This document shows, in pieces, positions 6,169 to 13,766 of a stretch of DNA of 25,705 nt. The notes beneath the pieces are model-generated. The model had not been told where the DNA came from and did no database searches. It saw only the letters and a program-made list of their open reading frames with translations. Location: assembly GCA_964543295.1 (NCBI GenBank), contig CAZIXA010000029.1:1-25705 (forward strand). Reading direction: 5' to 3'. Origin of the DNA: AE-B3B sp964543295 (GTDB taxonomy: Bacteria; Aerophobota; Aerophobia; Aerophobales; AE-B3A). Position 1 is the stretch's first letter. Each line of letters starts with the position of its first letter. A program made the position numbers and the translations under genes.

Positions 6169-7158
6169 ATGCCGGCAAATCTTCCTCCTCAATATTATGA
6201 GGCTGAGAAAAGATACCGTGATGCCCGAACCAACGAGGAAAGACTGGCTATCCTTAAAGAAATGTGGGCTATAATGCCCAAACACAAGGGTACCGATAAA
6301 CTTCAGGGAGACCTAAAAGCCAAAATTTCCGAGCTCAAGAAGGAAATGCAAAAACCCCGCACCGCAGGTAGAAGAACCCACAGTCACCGTGTACCTAGAC
6401 AGGGTGCCGCTCAGGTAGTGCTCATTGGACCCCCAAATGTAGGTAAATCTCAAATTCTATCTCGTCTCACTAAGGCTACTCCTCAAGTCGCTCCTTATCC
6501 TTTTACCACTCAGGAGCCTCAAGTGGGGATGATAGAATTTGAGGACATCAAAATTCAACTGATAGATACGCCTCCCATTAAGGATGATTTTATCCAACCC
6601 TGGCTGCCGCCAATCATTCGCAGTGCTGATCTTGTCTTATTGGTGGTGGATCTCGGAAGCGATGAGGTACTGGAGGAGATGGATGGGGTCATAAGAAGAT
6701 TGGAGGAATCCAGAATCAAACTTGTATCTGGTGAGCCCGAGGGAGTGGGGCTTTTTGGCGATGCTTATAAGAAGACTATAATCCTGGGAAATAAAAGCGA
6801 TCTTGAGGGAGCTGGACCAAATCTAGAGGCATTGAAAGATCTATACGCTGACAAATTTCCCATTATTTCCATATCCAGCAAGCATTCCGGTAATGGGATT
6901 AGACTCAAAAAAGATATTTACCAGACCTTAAATATTATTCGAGTATACACTAAAGAGCCGGGAAAGCCAGCCGATCTCAAAGATCCTGTTGTTCTTAAAA
7001 AGGGAAGTATAGTCCTCGACGCCGCTAAAGCTATTCACAAGGATTTCGCTCATAATCTCAGATATGTTCGTATGTGGGGCTCGAGCAAATTTGATGGTCA
7101 GCAAGTAGATCGAGACCACCCTTTAAAGGACGGTGATATCGTAGAATTCCATCTATGA
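6169..7158 (+). CDS. DRG/OBG-like GTPase with C-terminal TGS domain
   Basis: A 329-residue GTP-binding protein of the TRAFAC OBG/DRG group, whose members act with ribosomes or translation factors. Order: a helical N-terminal region (about 5-62, containing MPKHKGTDKL), a G domain and a C-terminal TGS domain (about 255-329, ending KDGDIVEFHL). G motifs: G1 GPPNVGKS (87-94), G2 around T113/T114, G3 DTPP (133-136), G4 NKSD (208-211), G5 SSKH (236-239). G3 is usually DxxG; here the glycine is a proline, so its hydrolysis cycle may be unlike that of classic DRG proteins. From memory this DTPP form recurs in bacterial relatives. The archaeal/eukaryotic DRG proteins are longer, with an extra insert. 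Strong aaggag site before the ATG. Confidence 0.88.
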   Translation: MPANLPPQYYEAEKRYRDARTNEERLAILKEMWAIMPKHKGTDKLQGDLKAKISELKKEMQKPRTAGRRTHSHRVPRQGAAQVVLIGPPNVGKSQILSRLTKATPQVAPYPFTTQEPQVGMIEFEDIKIQLIDTPPIKDDFIQPWLPPIIRSADLVLLVVDLGSDEVLEEMDGVIRRLEESRIKLVSGEPEGVGLFGDAYKKTIILGNKSDLEGAGPNLEALKDLYADKFPIISISSKHSGNGIRLKKDIYQTLNIIRVYTKEPGKPADLKDPVVLKKGSIVLDAAKAIHKDFAHNLRYVRMWGSSKFDGQQVDRDHPLKDGDIVEFHL

Positions 7159-7250
7159 GGTAGCCAGACAAGACCATCTCTCCGTCTCATTTCCCATCTT
7201 TCCCTCTCAAAATCTGTAATCACTCCCCTTAAGTACATTTTTCTTAGTTC

Positions 7251-7278
7251 TTGACAAGTCGCCTAATACAGGTATATT
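7251..7278 (+). promoter_or_regulatory. Sigma70-type promoter of the acyl-CoA dehydrogenase/Etf operon
   Basis: TTGACA (7251-7256), a 16-bp spacer, TATATT (7273-7278), giving a leader of about 50 nt before the GTG start at 7335. Confidence 0.7.
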
Positions 7279-7334
7279 AACCATTAATAGTCAACTTGAC
7301 AGGCCACATTAGTGAAAGATGGGAGGAAAAGTAA

Positions 7335-8474
7335 GTGGATTTTAGTCTAAGCGATGATCAGAAGATGATTCTCGAGTTGGTAGAGGAAGTTAGCCAGGCT
7401 GAGTTTGGTGCTCGTGCTGATGAGATATCTAAAAAAGGAGAGTTTCCTGGGGAAAACATAAAGAAATTGGCCGAGTTAGACCTATTTGGGGTTACCATTC
7501 CCAGGGAATACGGGGGACTGGGTATGGATTATCTCACCTGGACTCTTGTTTCAGAGAAGATTTCTAAGGCCTGCGCTACTACCGGCTTGATTTTCGGAGC
7601 TAACCTACTCTGTACCTATCCCCTCATGGTATTTGGTACAGAAGATCAAAAGAGGAAATTTCTTCCCCCTCTGGCTAGAGGAGAGGCTCTGGGTGCTTTT
7701 GCTTTGACAGAACCAGAGGCAGGTTCAGATGCGGGAAATGTTCAGACCACCGCCAAAAAAGGAGAGGATCATTATACTCTCAATGGGAGTAAGATTTTTA
7801 TTACTAACGGGGAAGTAGCTCAGACGTATATTGTAATTACCACCATGGATCGGAGCCTGGGACCACGGGCGCTGACTGCTTTCATCTTGGAAAAAGGAAT
7901 GGCTGGCTTTAGCTTCGGACAGCACTTTGAAAAGATGGGACTGAGCGCTTTGCCCAACGTGGAGCTGATTTTCCATGATTGCAGAGTTCCCAAAGAGAAC
8001 CTTTTGTCCAAAGAGAAAAGGGGCTTTCGGGTAGCAATGCAGACCTTCGCTGCCGGAAGAATTGGAGTGGGAATTGGAGCTTTGGGAGTAGCAGAAGCTG
8101 CCTTTGAGGAAGCTAAAAAATATTCTAAGCAGCGTGTGCAGTTTGGAAGATCCATTTCCAATTTTCAGGCTATTCAGCATACTTTAGCTGATATGGCTAC
8201 CGAGATAGAGGGAGCTAAGTATCTTCTTTATCGAGCTGCCTGGCTTCTTGATCAAGGAAAACCTTTTGAAAAACTTGCTTCTATGGGCAAACTATACGCC
8301 TCGGAGATAGCCATGAAAGTGACTACCAAAGCAGTCCAGATTCTGGGAGGTTATGGTTACACTAAGGATTATCCGGTTGAGCGCTATATGCGGGAAGCCA
8401 AACTTTTTGAGATCATTGAGGGAACCTCAGAAATCCAAAGGGGTGTAATCGCTAACAAAATTCTTAAGGAATGA
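7335..8474 (+). CDS. Acyl-CoA dehydrogenase (Etf-linked, CarC/Bcd-like)
   Basis: A 379-residue flavoprotein that oxidises acyl-CoA, or in bifurcating complexes reduces enoyl-CoA, exchanging electrons with EtfAB. N-terminal helical domain (1-115), then ALTEPEAGSD (signature, near 126-135) and the C-terminal helical domain with KQRVQFGRSISNFQA, LGGYGYTKDYPVERYMR and IIEGTSEIQR. The glutamate E362 in IIEGTSE is at the position of the catalytic base of short/medium-chain members. The GTG start at 7335 has gggaggaaa 5-13 nt upstream and gives the family-typical MDFSLSDDQ. Followed 14 bp later by etfB and etfA. The chain-length and direction of the reaction cannot be told; a butyryl-CoA or aryl-acrylyl-CoA role is possible. 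Confidence 0.92.
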   Translation: MDFSLSDDQKMILELVEEVSQAEFGARADEISKKGEFPGENIKKLAELDLFGVTIPREYGGLGMDYLTWTLVSEKISKACATTGLIFGANLLCTYPLMVFGTEDQKRKFLPPLARGEALGAFALTEPEAGSDAGNVQTTAKKGEDHYTLNGSKIFITNGEVAQTYIVITTMDRSLGPRALTAFILEKGMAGFSFGQHFEKMGLSALPNVELIFHDCRVPKENLLSKEKRGFRVAMQTFAAGRIGVGIGALGVAEAAFEEAKKYSKQRVQFGRSISNFQAIQHTLADMATEIEGAKYLLYRAAWLLDQGKPFEKLASMGKLYASEIAMKVTTKAVQILGGYGYTKDYPVERYMREAKLFEIIEGTSEIQRGVIANKILKE

Positions 8475-8488
8475 AAAAGGAATGAAAT

Positions 8489-9283
8489 ATGAACATCATT
8501 GTTTGTATTAAGCAGGTTCCCGACACAGAAGAGCTGCAAAAAGTAAAGGTTGATCCCCAGACCAATACTCTCGTTAGAGAGAGTGTTCCTGGCATTATAA
8601 ATCCATTCGACGAAAATGCCATTGAGGAGGCCTTGAGACTGAAGGAGAAAAAAGGGGGCAAGGTTAATGTTCTCTCTATGGGTCCTTCGCAGGCAGCAGA
8701 TTCTCTAAGGAAAGCTCTGGCTATGGGAGTGGACGAAGCGGTGCTTTTGTCAGATAGATTGTTTGCCGGCTCCGATACTCTAGCTACTTCTTATACTCTG
8801 GCTATGGCCATTAAAAGAATAGGGCCGTTTGACTTGATACTTCTGGGTAAACAGGCCATTGATGGAGATACCGCTCAGGTTGGACCGGGACTGGCTGAGT
8901 GGCTCAATTTGCCTCAGATAACTTACGCTCGGAAGATAGAGGTTAATGAAGATAAAATTAGAGTAGAGCGTGTTTTAGAAGACGTATTTGAAGTGGTTGA
9001 GTCGCCGCTTCCTGTGGTGGTTACAGTAACCAAGGATATAAATGAACCTCGCTATCCTTCCCTGAGAGGACTTCTCAGAGCTAAGGCCGAAAAGATACCC
9101 ATCTGGACTGCTGAAGATTTACCTTTAGATAAGAGGAGAATTGGACTAGAAGGATCTCCCACACAGGTAGTTAAAGTTTTTATCCCTGAGCCTCCCAGGA
9201 AAGGTGATATTCTTTCTGGAGAAATTTCTCAAGTGGTGGATAAGTTGATTTCGGAAATAGAAAAAAGAAGTATAATTCAATGA
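8489..9283 (+). CDS. etfB: Electron transfer flavoprotein beta subunit
   Basis: The beta subunit of the heterodimeric ETF that shuttles electrons to and from the neighbouring dehydrogenase. Recognised by MNIIVCIKQVPDTEE, INPFDENAIEEALRLKE, VLSMGP, ALAMGVDEAVLL and LLGKQAIDGDTAQVGPGLAEWL, the standard ETF-beta blocks that bind AMP or, in bifurcating ETFs, a second FAD. At 264 residues it is of usual length. Purine-rich aaaaggaatg precedes the ATG. The stop codon overlaps the start of etfA by 4 bp (ATGA), so the two subunits are probably translated together. Confidence 0.94.
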   Translation: MNIIVCIKQVPDTEELQKVKVDPQTNTLVRESVPGIINPFDENAIEEALRLKEKKGGKVNVLSMGPSQAADSLRKALAMGVDEAVLLSDRLFAGSDTLATSYTLAMAIKRIGPFDLILLGKQAIDGDTAQVGPGLAEWLNLPQITYARKIEVNEDKIRVERVLEDVFEVVESPLPVVVTVTKDINEPRYPSLRGLLRAKAEKIPIWTAEDLPLDKRRIGLEGSPTQVVKVFIPEPPRKGDILSGEISQVVDKLISEIEKRSIIQ

Positions 9284-10473
9284 GAAAGATCAAGATAATA
9301 GTTGAAAAATGTAATGGCTGTGAGAAATGTTTATCCAGTTGTCTTTTCTTCGCTATCAAGATGGAGAATAAAATCCCGAGGATACTGGACAATTGCAATC
9401 TCTGCGGAGCCTGCCTAGATGCCTGTCCCTTTGAGGCTATTGTACTGGAGAAAGAAGAGATAAGAGTCGACCTATCTTCTTACCGAGGAGTATGGATATT
9501 TGCCGAACAACGGGAAGGACAGATTATGCCGGTAACTTATGAGCTCCTGGGGGTGGGTAGGGCTCTGGCCAATGATCTGGGGGAGGAACTTTCTGGGGTT
9601 CTTTTAGGAAGAGATGTGAAAGGAAAAGCAGAAGAGCTTTTGAATTACGATTTAGAGAAAATCTATTTGATAGACGATCCTCTTCTTGAGTCTTATCGGA
9701 CGCATCTTTATACTCAGGCCATAGTCGATTTAGTGAGCCACAAAAGACCCGAAGTTATTTTGATGGGAGCTACTAGTCTCGGTCGGGATCTTGCACCACG
9801 GGTGGCAACTCGCCTCCAAACTGGCTTAACTGCTGATTGTACAGGACTTGAGATAGATAAAAAAGAGAGGAACTTAATTCAAACCCGGCCTGCTCTGGGA
9901 GGAAATATTATGGCTAGGATTATTTCACCTTATCATCGTCCCCAGATGGCTACCGTTAGACCCAAGGTGATGAAAAGAGCCAGGCCTGGCCATAGTAAAA
10001 AGGCAGAGATTATAGAGGTTAAACCCAAGATCAGCCAAAACAATGAGGCAGTAAAAATTATCAGTCTTATCAGGGAAGAAAAGGAAGCAGTTGACCTACA
10101 GGGGGCAGAGATCATTGTCTCCGGTGGTCGGGGACTGGGAAAACCGGAGAATTTTTCCCTTATCAGAAAATTAGCCGATCTTTTGGGAGGAGCTGTGGGG
10201 GCCTCCCGGGCGGTAGTAGATGCTGGCTGGATTCAGCCCTATCATCAGGTAGGACAGACGGGAAAAACTGTTCAACCTAAGCTCTATATAGCCTGTGGTA
10301 TCTCCGGGGCTATTCAGCATCAGGTAGGAATGAGAACCTCAGAGGTAATTGTTGCTATCAACAAAGATCCTGAGGCTCCTATTTTCAACATCGTTACTTA
10401 CGGCATTGTCGGGGATCTTCATAAATTTTTGCCAGTATTAATAGAGAAATTGGAAAAAAGGAGAAAGTCCTGA
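9280..10473 (+). CDS. etfA: Electron transfer flavoprotein alpha subunit with N-terminal ferredoxin domain
   Basis: A 397-residue ETF-alpha with an added N-terminal two-cluster ferredoxin domain. Cluster ligands: CNGCEKCLSSC (C11, C14, C17, C21) and CNLCGACLDAC (C39, C42, C45, C49), each set suited to a [4Fe-4S] cluster. The first cluster ends C-L rather than the usual C-P. The ETF domain follows from about residue 65; the FAD-binding C-terminal part contains GGRGLGKPENF, GAVGASRAVVDAGW, QVGQTGKTVQPKLY and CGISGAIQHQVGM. The same architecture is known in CarE of the caffeoyl-CoA reductase complex and in lactate dehydrogenase/Etf complexes, where bifurcation reduces ferredoxin. Whether this complex bifurcates is inference from architecture and gene order. 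Confidence 0.93.
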   Translation: MRKIKIIVEKCNGCEKCLSSCLFFAIKMENKIPRILDNCNLCGACLDACPFEAIVLEKEEIRVDLSSYRGVWIFAEQREGQIMPVTYELLGVGRALANDLGEELSGVLLGRDVKGKAEELLNYDLEKIYLIDDPLLESYRTHLYTQAIVDLVSHKRPEVILMGATSLGRDLAPRVATRLQTGLTADCTGLEIDKKERNLIQTRPALGGNIMARIISPYHRPQMATVRPKVMKRARPGHSKKAEIIEVKPKISQNNEAVKIISLIREEKEAVDLQGAEIIVSGGRGLGKPENFSLIRKLADLLGGAVGASRAVVDAGWIQPYHQVGQTGKTVQPKLYIACGISGAIQHQVGMRTSEVIVAINKDPEAPIFNIVTYGIVGDLHKFLPVLIEKLEKRRKS

Positions 10474-10487
10474 GGGACTCTAAGAGA

Positions 10488-11723
10488 ATGGCTTTTATTG
10501 CTGATTTTCATATTCATTCTAAATTTAGTCGAGCCACCTCAAAGGATATGGATATTCCCCATCTCGATGAGATGGCTAAGCTAAAGGGAATTGATCTGGT
10601 GGGAACGGGCGATTTTACTCATCCGGTCTGGTTAGACAGTTTAAAGAGAACTCTTTCTCCTGAAGAAGACGGGCTTTACCGATTCAGAAATACTTTGTTT
10701 ATTTTAACTACAGAAGTAAACAATATCTTTTATACTCATGGGACTACCCACAAAATTCATAATTTGATTTTCGCGCCGAGTTTCGATGTGGTGGAGAAAA
10801 TAAATAAAAATCTGACCAGTTTTGGGGATTTGCACTCCGATGGACGTCCTACTTTGAAGATGGAAGCAAAGGATTTAGTGGAGACTGTTCTAGGCATAGA
10901 TGAGGATGCTTTCATTGTTCCTGCTCATATCTGGACTCCTTGGTTTTCTTTGTTTGGGGCTAATTTTGGATTTGATTCTATTGAGGAGTGTTTTGGAGAA
11001 TACACAAAGTATATCTATGCTCTGGAGACAGGCCTGAGTAGCGATCCCCAGATGAACTGGCGAGTTTCCAGCCTGGATAGATTCACCCTCATCTCCAATT
11101 CTGATGCTCATTCTCCGTCCAAATTAGGACGAGAAGCCAATGTCTTTTCTTACAGAATAGGCTATGAGGGTATCAAAAAGATTTTCAGGGAAAAAAATAA
11201 GGAAAAATTCCTCTACACTGTAGAGTTTTTTCCACAGGAAGGAAAATATCATTATGATGGTCACCGCAGGTGCGGCCTTTGCTTTTCTCCCAAAGAAAGT
11301 CGAAAGTATAAAAATCTGTGTCCTAAATGCGGCGAGCCTCTAACCATAGGAGTAATGCATCGAGTGGAGACTCTGGCAGATAGGGATGAGGGCTTCAGAG
11401 GAACTGAAGATAACATTCCTTTTAAACATCTCATTCCTCTATCAGAGATCATCGCCGAAGCTCTGGGTCAGGGTGTTGATACCAAGGGTGTGGAGGAGCG
11501 ATATAGGGGAATTACTCAGCGGCTGGGGGGTGAGTTTAAAGTATTGTTGGAGGTCCCAGAGAGCGAACTCTCTCGATCAATATCTTCCAGAATCGTAGAG
11601 GGTATAATGCGGGTCAGAAAGGGAAAGGTAAAGATAGAATGTGGTTATGACGGGGTTTACGGAGAGGTAAGAGTATTTGACGAGGAAGAGAAAAGCTCAG
11701 AAAAACAGCTCGACCTTTTCTAG
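10488..11723 (+). CDS. Endonuclease Q-family PHP-domain nuclease with C-terminal clamp-binding motif
   Basis: A 411-residue member of the PHP-domain family that includes endonuclease Q, which cuts DNA 5' of deaminated bases and apurinic sites. Metal-binding PHP residues are visible at H8 and H10 (DFHIHS), D42 and H45 (GDFTHP), E76 (TTEVNN), H147 (PAHIW) and D206/H208 (NSDAHS). A zinc finger follows, C262-x2-C265 and C278-x2-C281, then the RVETLADR block. The last residues are QLDLF (407-411), the canonical bacterial sliding-clamp-binding pentapeptide; archaeal EndoQ binds PCNA through its C terminus. It begins 14 bp after etfA and may be co-transcribed with it, though no functional link to the Etf complex is evident. 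The family call is by motif. Confidence 0.85.
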   Translation: MAFIADFHIHSKFSRATSKDMDIPHLDEMAKLKGIDLVGTGDFTHPVWLDSLKRTLSPEEDGLYRFRNTLFILTTEVNNIFYTHGTTHKIHNLIFAPSFDVVEKINKNLTSFGDLHSDGRPTLKMEAKDLVETVLGIDEDAFIVPAHIWTPWFSLFGANFGFDSIEECFGEYTKYIYALETGLSSDPQMNWRVSSLDRFTLISNSDAHSPSKLGREANVFSYRIGYEGIKKIFREKNKEKFLYTVEFFPQEGKYHYDGHRRCGLCFSPKESRKYKNLCPKCGEPLTIGVMHRVETLADRDEGFRGTEDNIPFKHLIPLSEIIAEALGQGVDTKGVEERYRGITQRLGGEFKVLLEVPESELSRSISSRIVEGIMRVRKGKVKIECGYDGVYGEVRVFDEEEKSSEKQLDLF

Positions 11724-11806
11724 TAATTTGATTTCTTGATGAACTAGGAAATTATATGGTCTACCGAAGGATATTTTCTGAAGAAGCCTTATAGGAACTA
11801 CCTTAA

Positions 11807-11890
11807 CGAAGCTTCGAGTTGAGGAAAAAGAAAAATATACTGTTTGAGGAGCAAGGCGACGAGTTTATATTTTTCCCGAAACGAGAAGCT
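11807..11890. repeat. Nested inverted repeat downstream of the EndoQ gene
   Basis: A perfect 10-bp inverted repeat, gaaaaatata (11830-11839) and tatatttttc (11866-11875), encloses 26 nt with ggagcaaggcgacgag. An outer pair agcttc (11810-11815) and gaagct (11885-11890) brackets it, and cgaagcttcg (11807-11816) is itself palindromic. The whole would fold as a cruciform or long RNA stem. It could act as a transcription terminator for the etf-EndoQ unit, since the right arm is T-rich, or be a mobile palindrome. This is the main feature in the 342-bp gap before proS, apart from the promoter at 11950. Confidence 0.5.
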
Positions 11891-11949
11891 GAGTAGAAAG
11901 AATAAGAAGTTACTATACAGCGACGGAAGAAATTGTCCTGAGGTATTTC

Positions 11950-11977
11950 TTGACATTCCTCTTCAGTTATGTATTAT
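11950..11977 (+). promoter_or_regulatory. Sigma70-type promoter of the proS-nusA-infB operon
   Basis: TTGACA (11950-11955), a 16-bp spacer, TATTAT (11972-11977). Transcription would begin near 11984, leaving a leader of about 80 nt ending in a strong gggaggt site before the proS ATG. No T-box stem pattern is seen in the leader, although the first gene is an aminoacyl-tRNA synthetase. Confidence 0.72.
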
Positions 11978-12065
11978 AAAGAGTGAAAGAGGTGCTTAAG
12001 CTGTGAATTAAAAAAAGGGGTAATTTTGTGCTATTTTTTTTATTTCATCAAAAGGGAGGTAATGA

Positions 12066-13766
12066 ATGAGACTTTCCCGATATCTATTTTCTACCTCTAA
12101 GGAGTCCTCCAAGGAGGCGGAGCATTTGAGTCACAAATTGATGCTCAGAGCGGGTTTGATAAAGAGATTTGCTGCCGGTGTATATTGCTTTCTTCCTTTC
12201 GGGTACAGAGTTTTAGCTAAAATTAGCTCCCTTATCGAGGATGAAATGGATCGGATTGGAGCGCAAAGGTTACTCCTTCCTTTTCTTCAACCAGCTGATC
12301 TGTGGAAAAAGAGCGGAAGGTGGGAAAATTACGGAGAAGAGCTTGTTCGCTTTGAGGATAGAAAAGGCGCAGAGTTTGCTTTAGGACCCACCCATGAGGA
12401 AATGATAACTCAGTTGGTGAAAGAAGAGATAAGTTCTTATAAAAGACTTCCTTTAATACTTTATCAGATTCAGACGAAGTTTAGAGATGAGCTAAGACCA
12501 CGGGGTGGAGTCATTCGAGCAAGAGAGTTCTTGATGAAGGATGCCTATAGCTTCTGTCGAAATGAAGAAGAATTAGTCTCAGTTTACCAGAGAATGAAAA
12601 AAGCCTATGAAAAAATTTTCTCTCGCTGTGGATTGGATTGCAGAGTGGTAAAGGCTGATGCCGGTCCTATAGGAGGCAAACTCTCCGAGGAATTCATTGC
12701 TCTGGCTAGCTCGGGTGAAGATAAAATTGTGCTGTGCGAGCACTGTGGGTGTGTGGCAAAACTGGAAAAGGCTGAATATGAGTCACTAGAGGAAACTCAA
12801 GTTGAACTCGAACCAATGAAGGAGGTCTCCACGCCCAATACCATGACCGTTAGAGAAGTAAGTCAATTTCTCCATTGCAGACCCGGCGACATTTTAAAAA
12901 CCATTTTTTATCAAACCGAGAAAGGTTTGATAGCTGCCTTAATTAGAGGTGATCACCAGATAAACGAGGCAAAGCTACAAGCTCTCTTAAAGGTAAAAAA
13001 ACTTGAAATAGCCGGGAACGATTTGATTAAGGAAGAGATTGGGGTAGAGCCTGGATTTACTGGGCCAGTCGGACTTGACAAATACCGACTAATTGCAGAC
13101 AATACAGTAATGAAAAGTCGGAATTTAGTTGCGGGGGCTAACCGCAAGGATACCCATTTGTTAAACGTTAATGCCGGCAGGGATTTTCAACCCACTATAA
13201 TTGGAGACATAGGGTTTCCTCTGTCCGGGGATTTGTGTCGAGTCTGTAAGAGTCGGATGGAGGTAAGGAGGGGAATTGAGATAGGTCATCTTTTCCAACT
13301 GGGAGAAATCTACAGTCGGTCTCTTAAAGCCACCTTTTTAGATGAAAAGGGAAAGGAAAACTATTTTGTTATGGGCTGCTATGGGATTGGAGTAAGCAGG
13401 CTTCCTGCTGTAATAATAGAACAAAACCATGATTCCCAGGGTATCATTTGGCCTCCAGAGATTGCCCCCTTCCAAACCGTGGTAATACCAACCTTGGAGA
13501 AAATGTTTAAGGTAGCGCAGGAGATTTGTCAGGACCTGAAAGATCAGGGGGTAGAAACATTATGGGATGATCGGGACTTAAGCGCCGGAGTAAAATTTAA
13601 TGATGCAGATCTTGTTGGTATTCCCTTTAAAGTAATTGCCGGTGACACCTTTTTAAAAGAAGGTAAGATCGAAATTAAAACCCGTCGAGAGGCAAAGGTT
13701 GAGAAAGTCAAAAAAAATATGATTTCCCAGCGAATTAAAGAGCTGATCCAAGATGCAAAGCAGTGA
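12066..13766 (+). CDS. proS: Prolyl-tRNA synthetase (bacterial type, with editing domain)
   Basis: A class II synthetase that charges tRNA-Pro. The N-terminal catalytic part shows GPTHEE (107-112), the motif 2 region FRDELRPRGGVIRARE (139-154) and LMKDAYSF. An inserted editing (INS, YbaK-like) domain lies at about 220-390, and motif 3 is GCYGIGVSR, near residue 438. The C-terminal anticodon-binding domain contains PFQTVVIP and WDDRDLSAGVKFNDADLVGIP. The 566-residue length matches the bacterial form. Motif 2 reads RPRGGVIRARE where RPRFGVMRGRE is usual, a conservative change. First gene of the operon; it overlaps nusA by 14 bp, which suggests coupling. Confidence 0.95.
   Translation: MRLSRYLFSTSKESSKEAEHLSHKLMLRAGLIKRFAAGVYCFLPFGYRVLAKISSLIEDEMDRIGAQRLLLPFLQPADLWKKSGRWENYGEELVRFEDRKGAEFALGPTHEEMITQLVKEEISSYKRLPLILYQIQTKFRDELRPRGGVIRAREFLMKDAYSFCRNEEELVSVYQRMKKAYEKIFSRCGLDCRVVKADAGPIGGKLSEEFIALASSGEDKIVLCEHCGCVAKLEKAEYESLEETQVELEPMKEVSTPNTMTVREVSQFLHCRPGDILKTIFYQTEKGLIAALIRGDHQINEAKLQALLKVKKLEIAGNDLIKEEIGVEPGFTGPVGLDKYRLIADNTVMKSRNLVAGANRKDTHLLNVNAGRDFQPTIIGDIGFPLSGDLCRVCKSRMEVRRGIEIGHLFQLGEIYSRSLKATFLDEKGKENYFVMGCYGIGVSRLPAVIIEQNHDSQGIIWPPEIAPFQTVVIPTLEKMFKVAQEICQDLKDQGVETLWDDRDLSAGVKFNDADLVGIPFKVIAGDTFLKEGKIEIKTRREAKVEKVKKNMISQRIKELIQDAKQ

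Noticed and set aside
7725..8180. 151-codon minus-strand frame inside the acyl-CoA dehydrogenase
   Set aside because: Antisense to conserved dehydrogenase motifs; Ser/Phe-rich product is typical of a shadow frame.
11984..12065. T-box riboswitch in front of proS
   Set aside because: The leader is only about 80 nt and has no T-box sequence or specifier stem.
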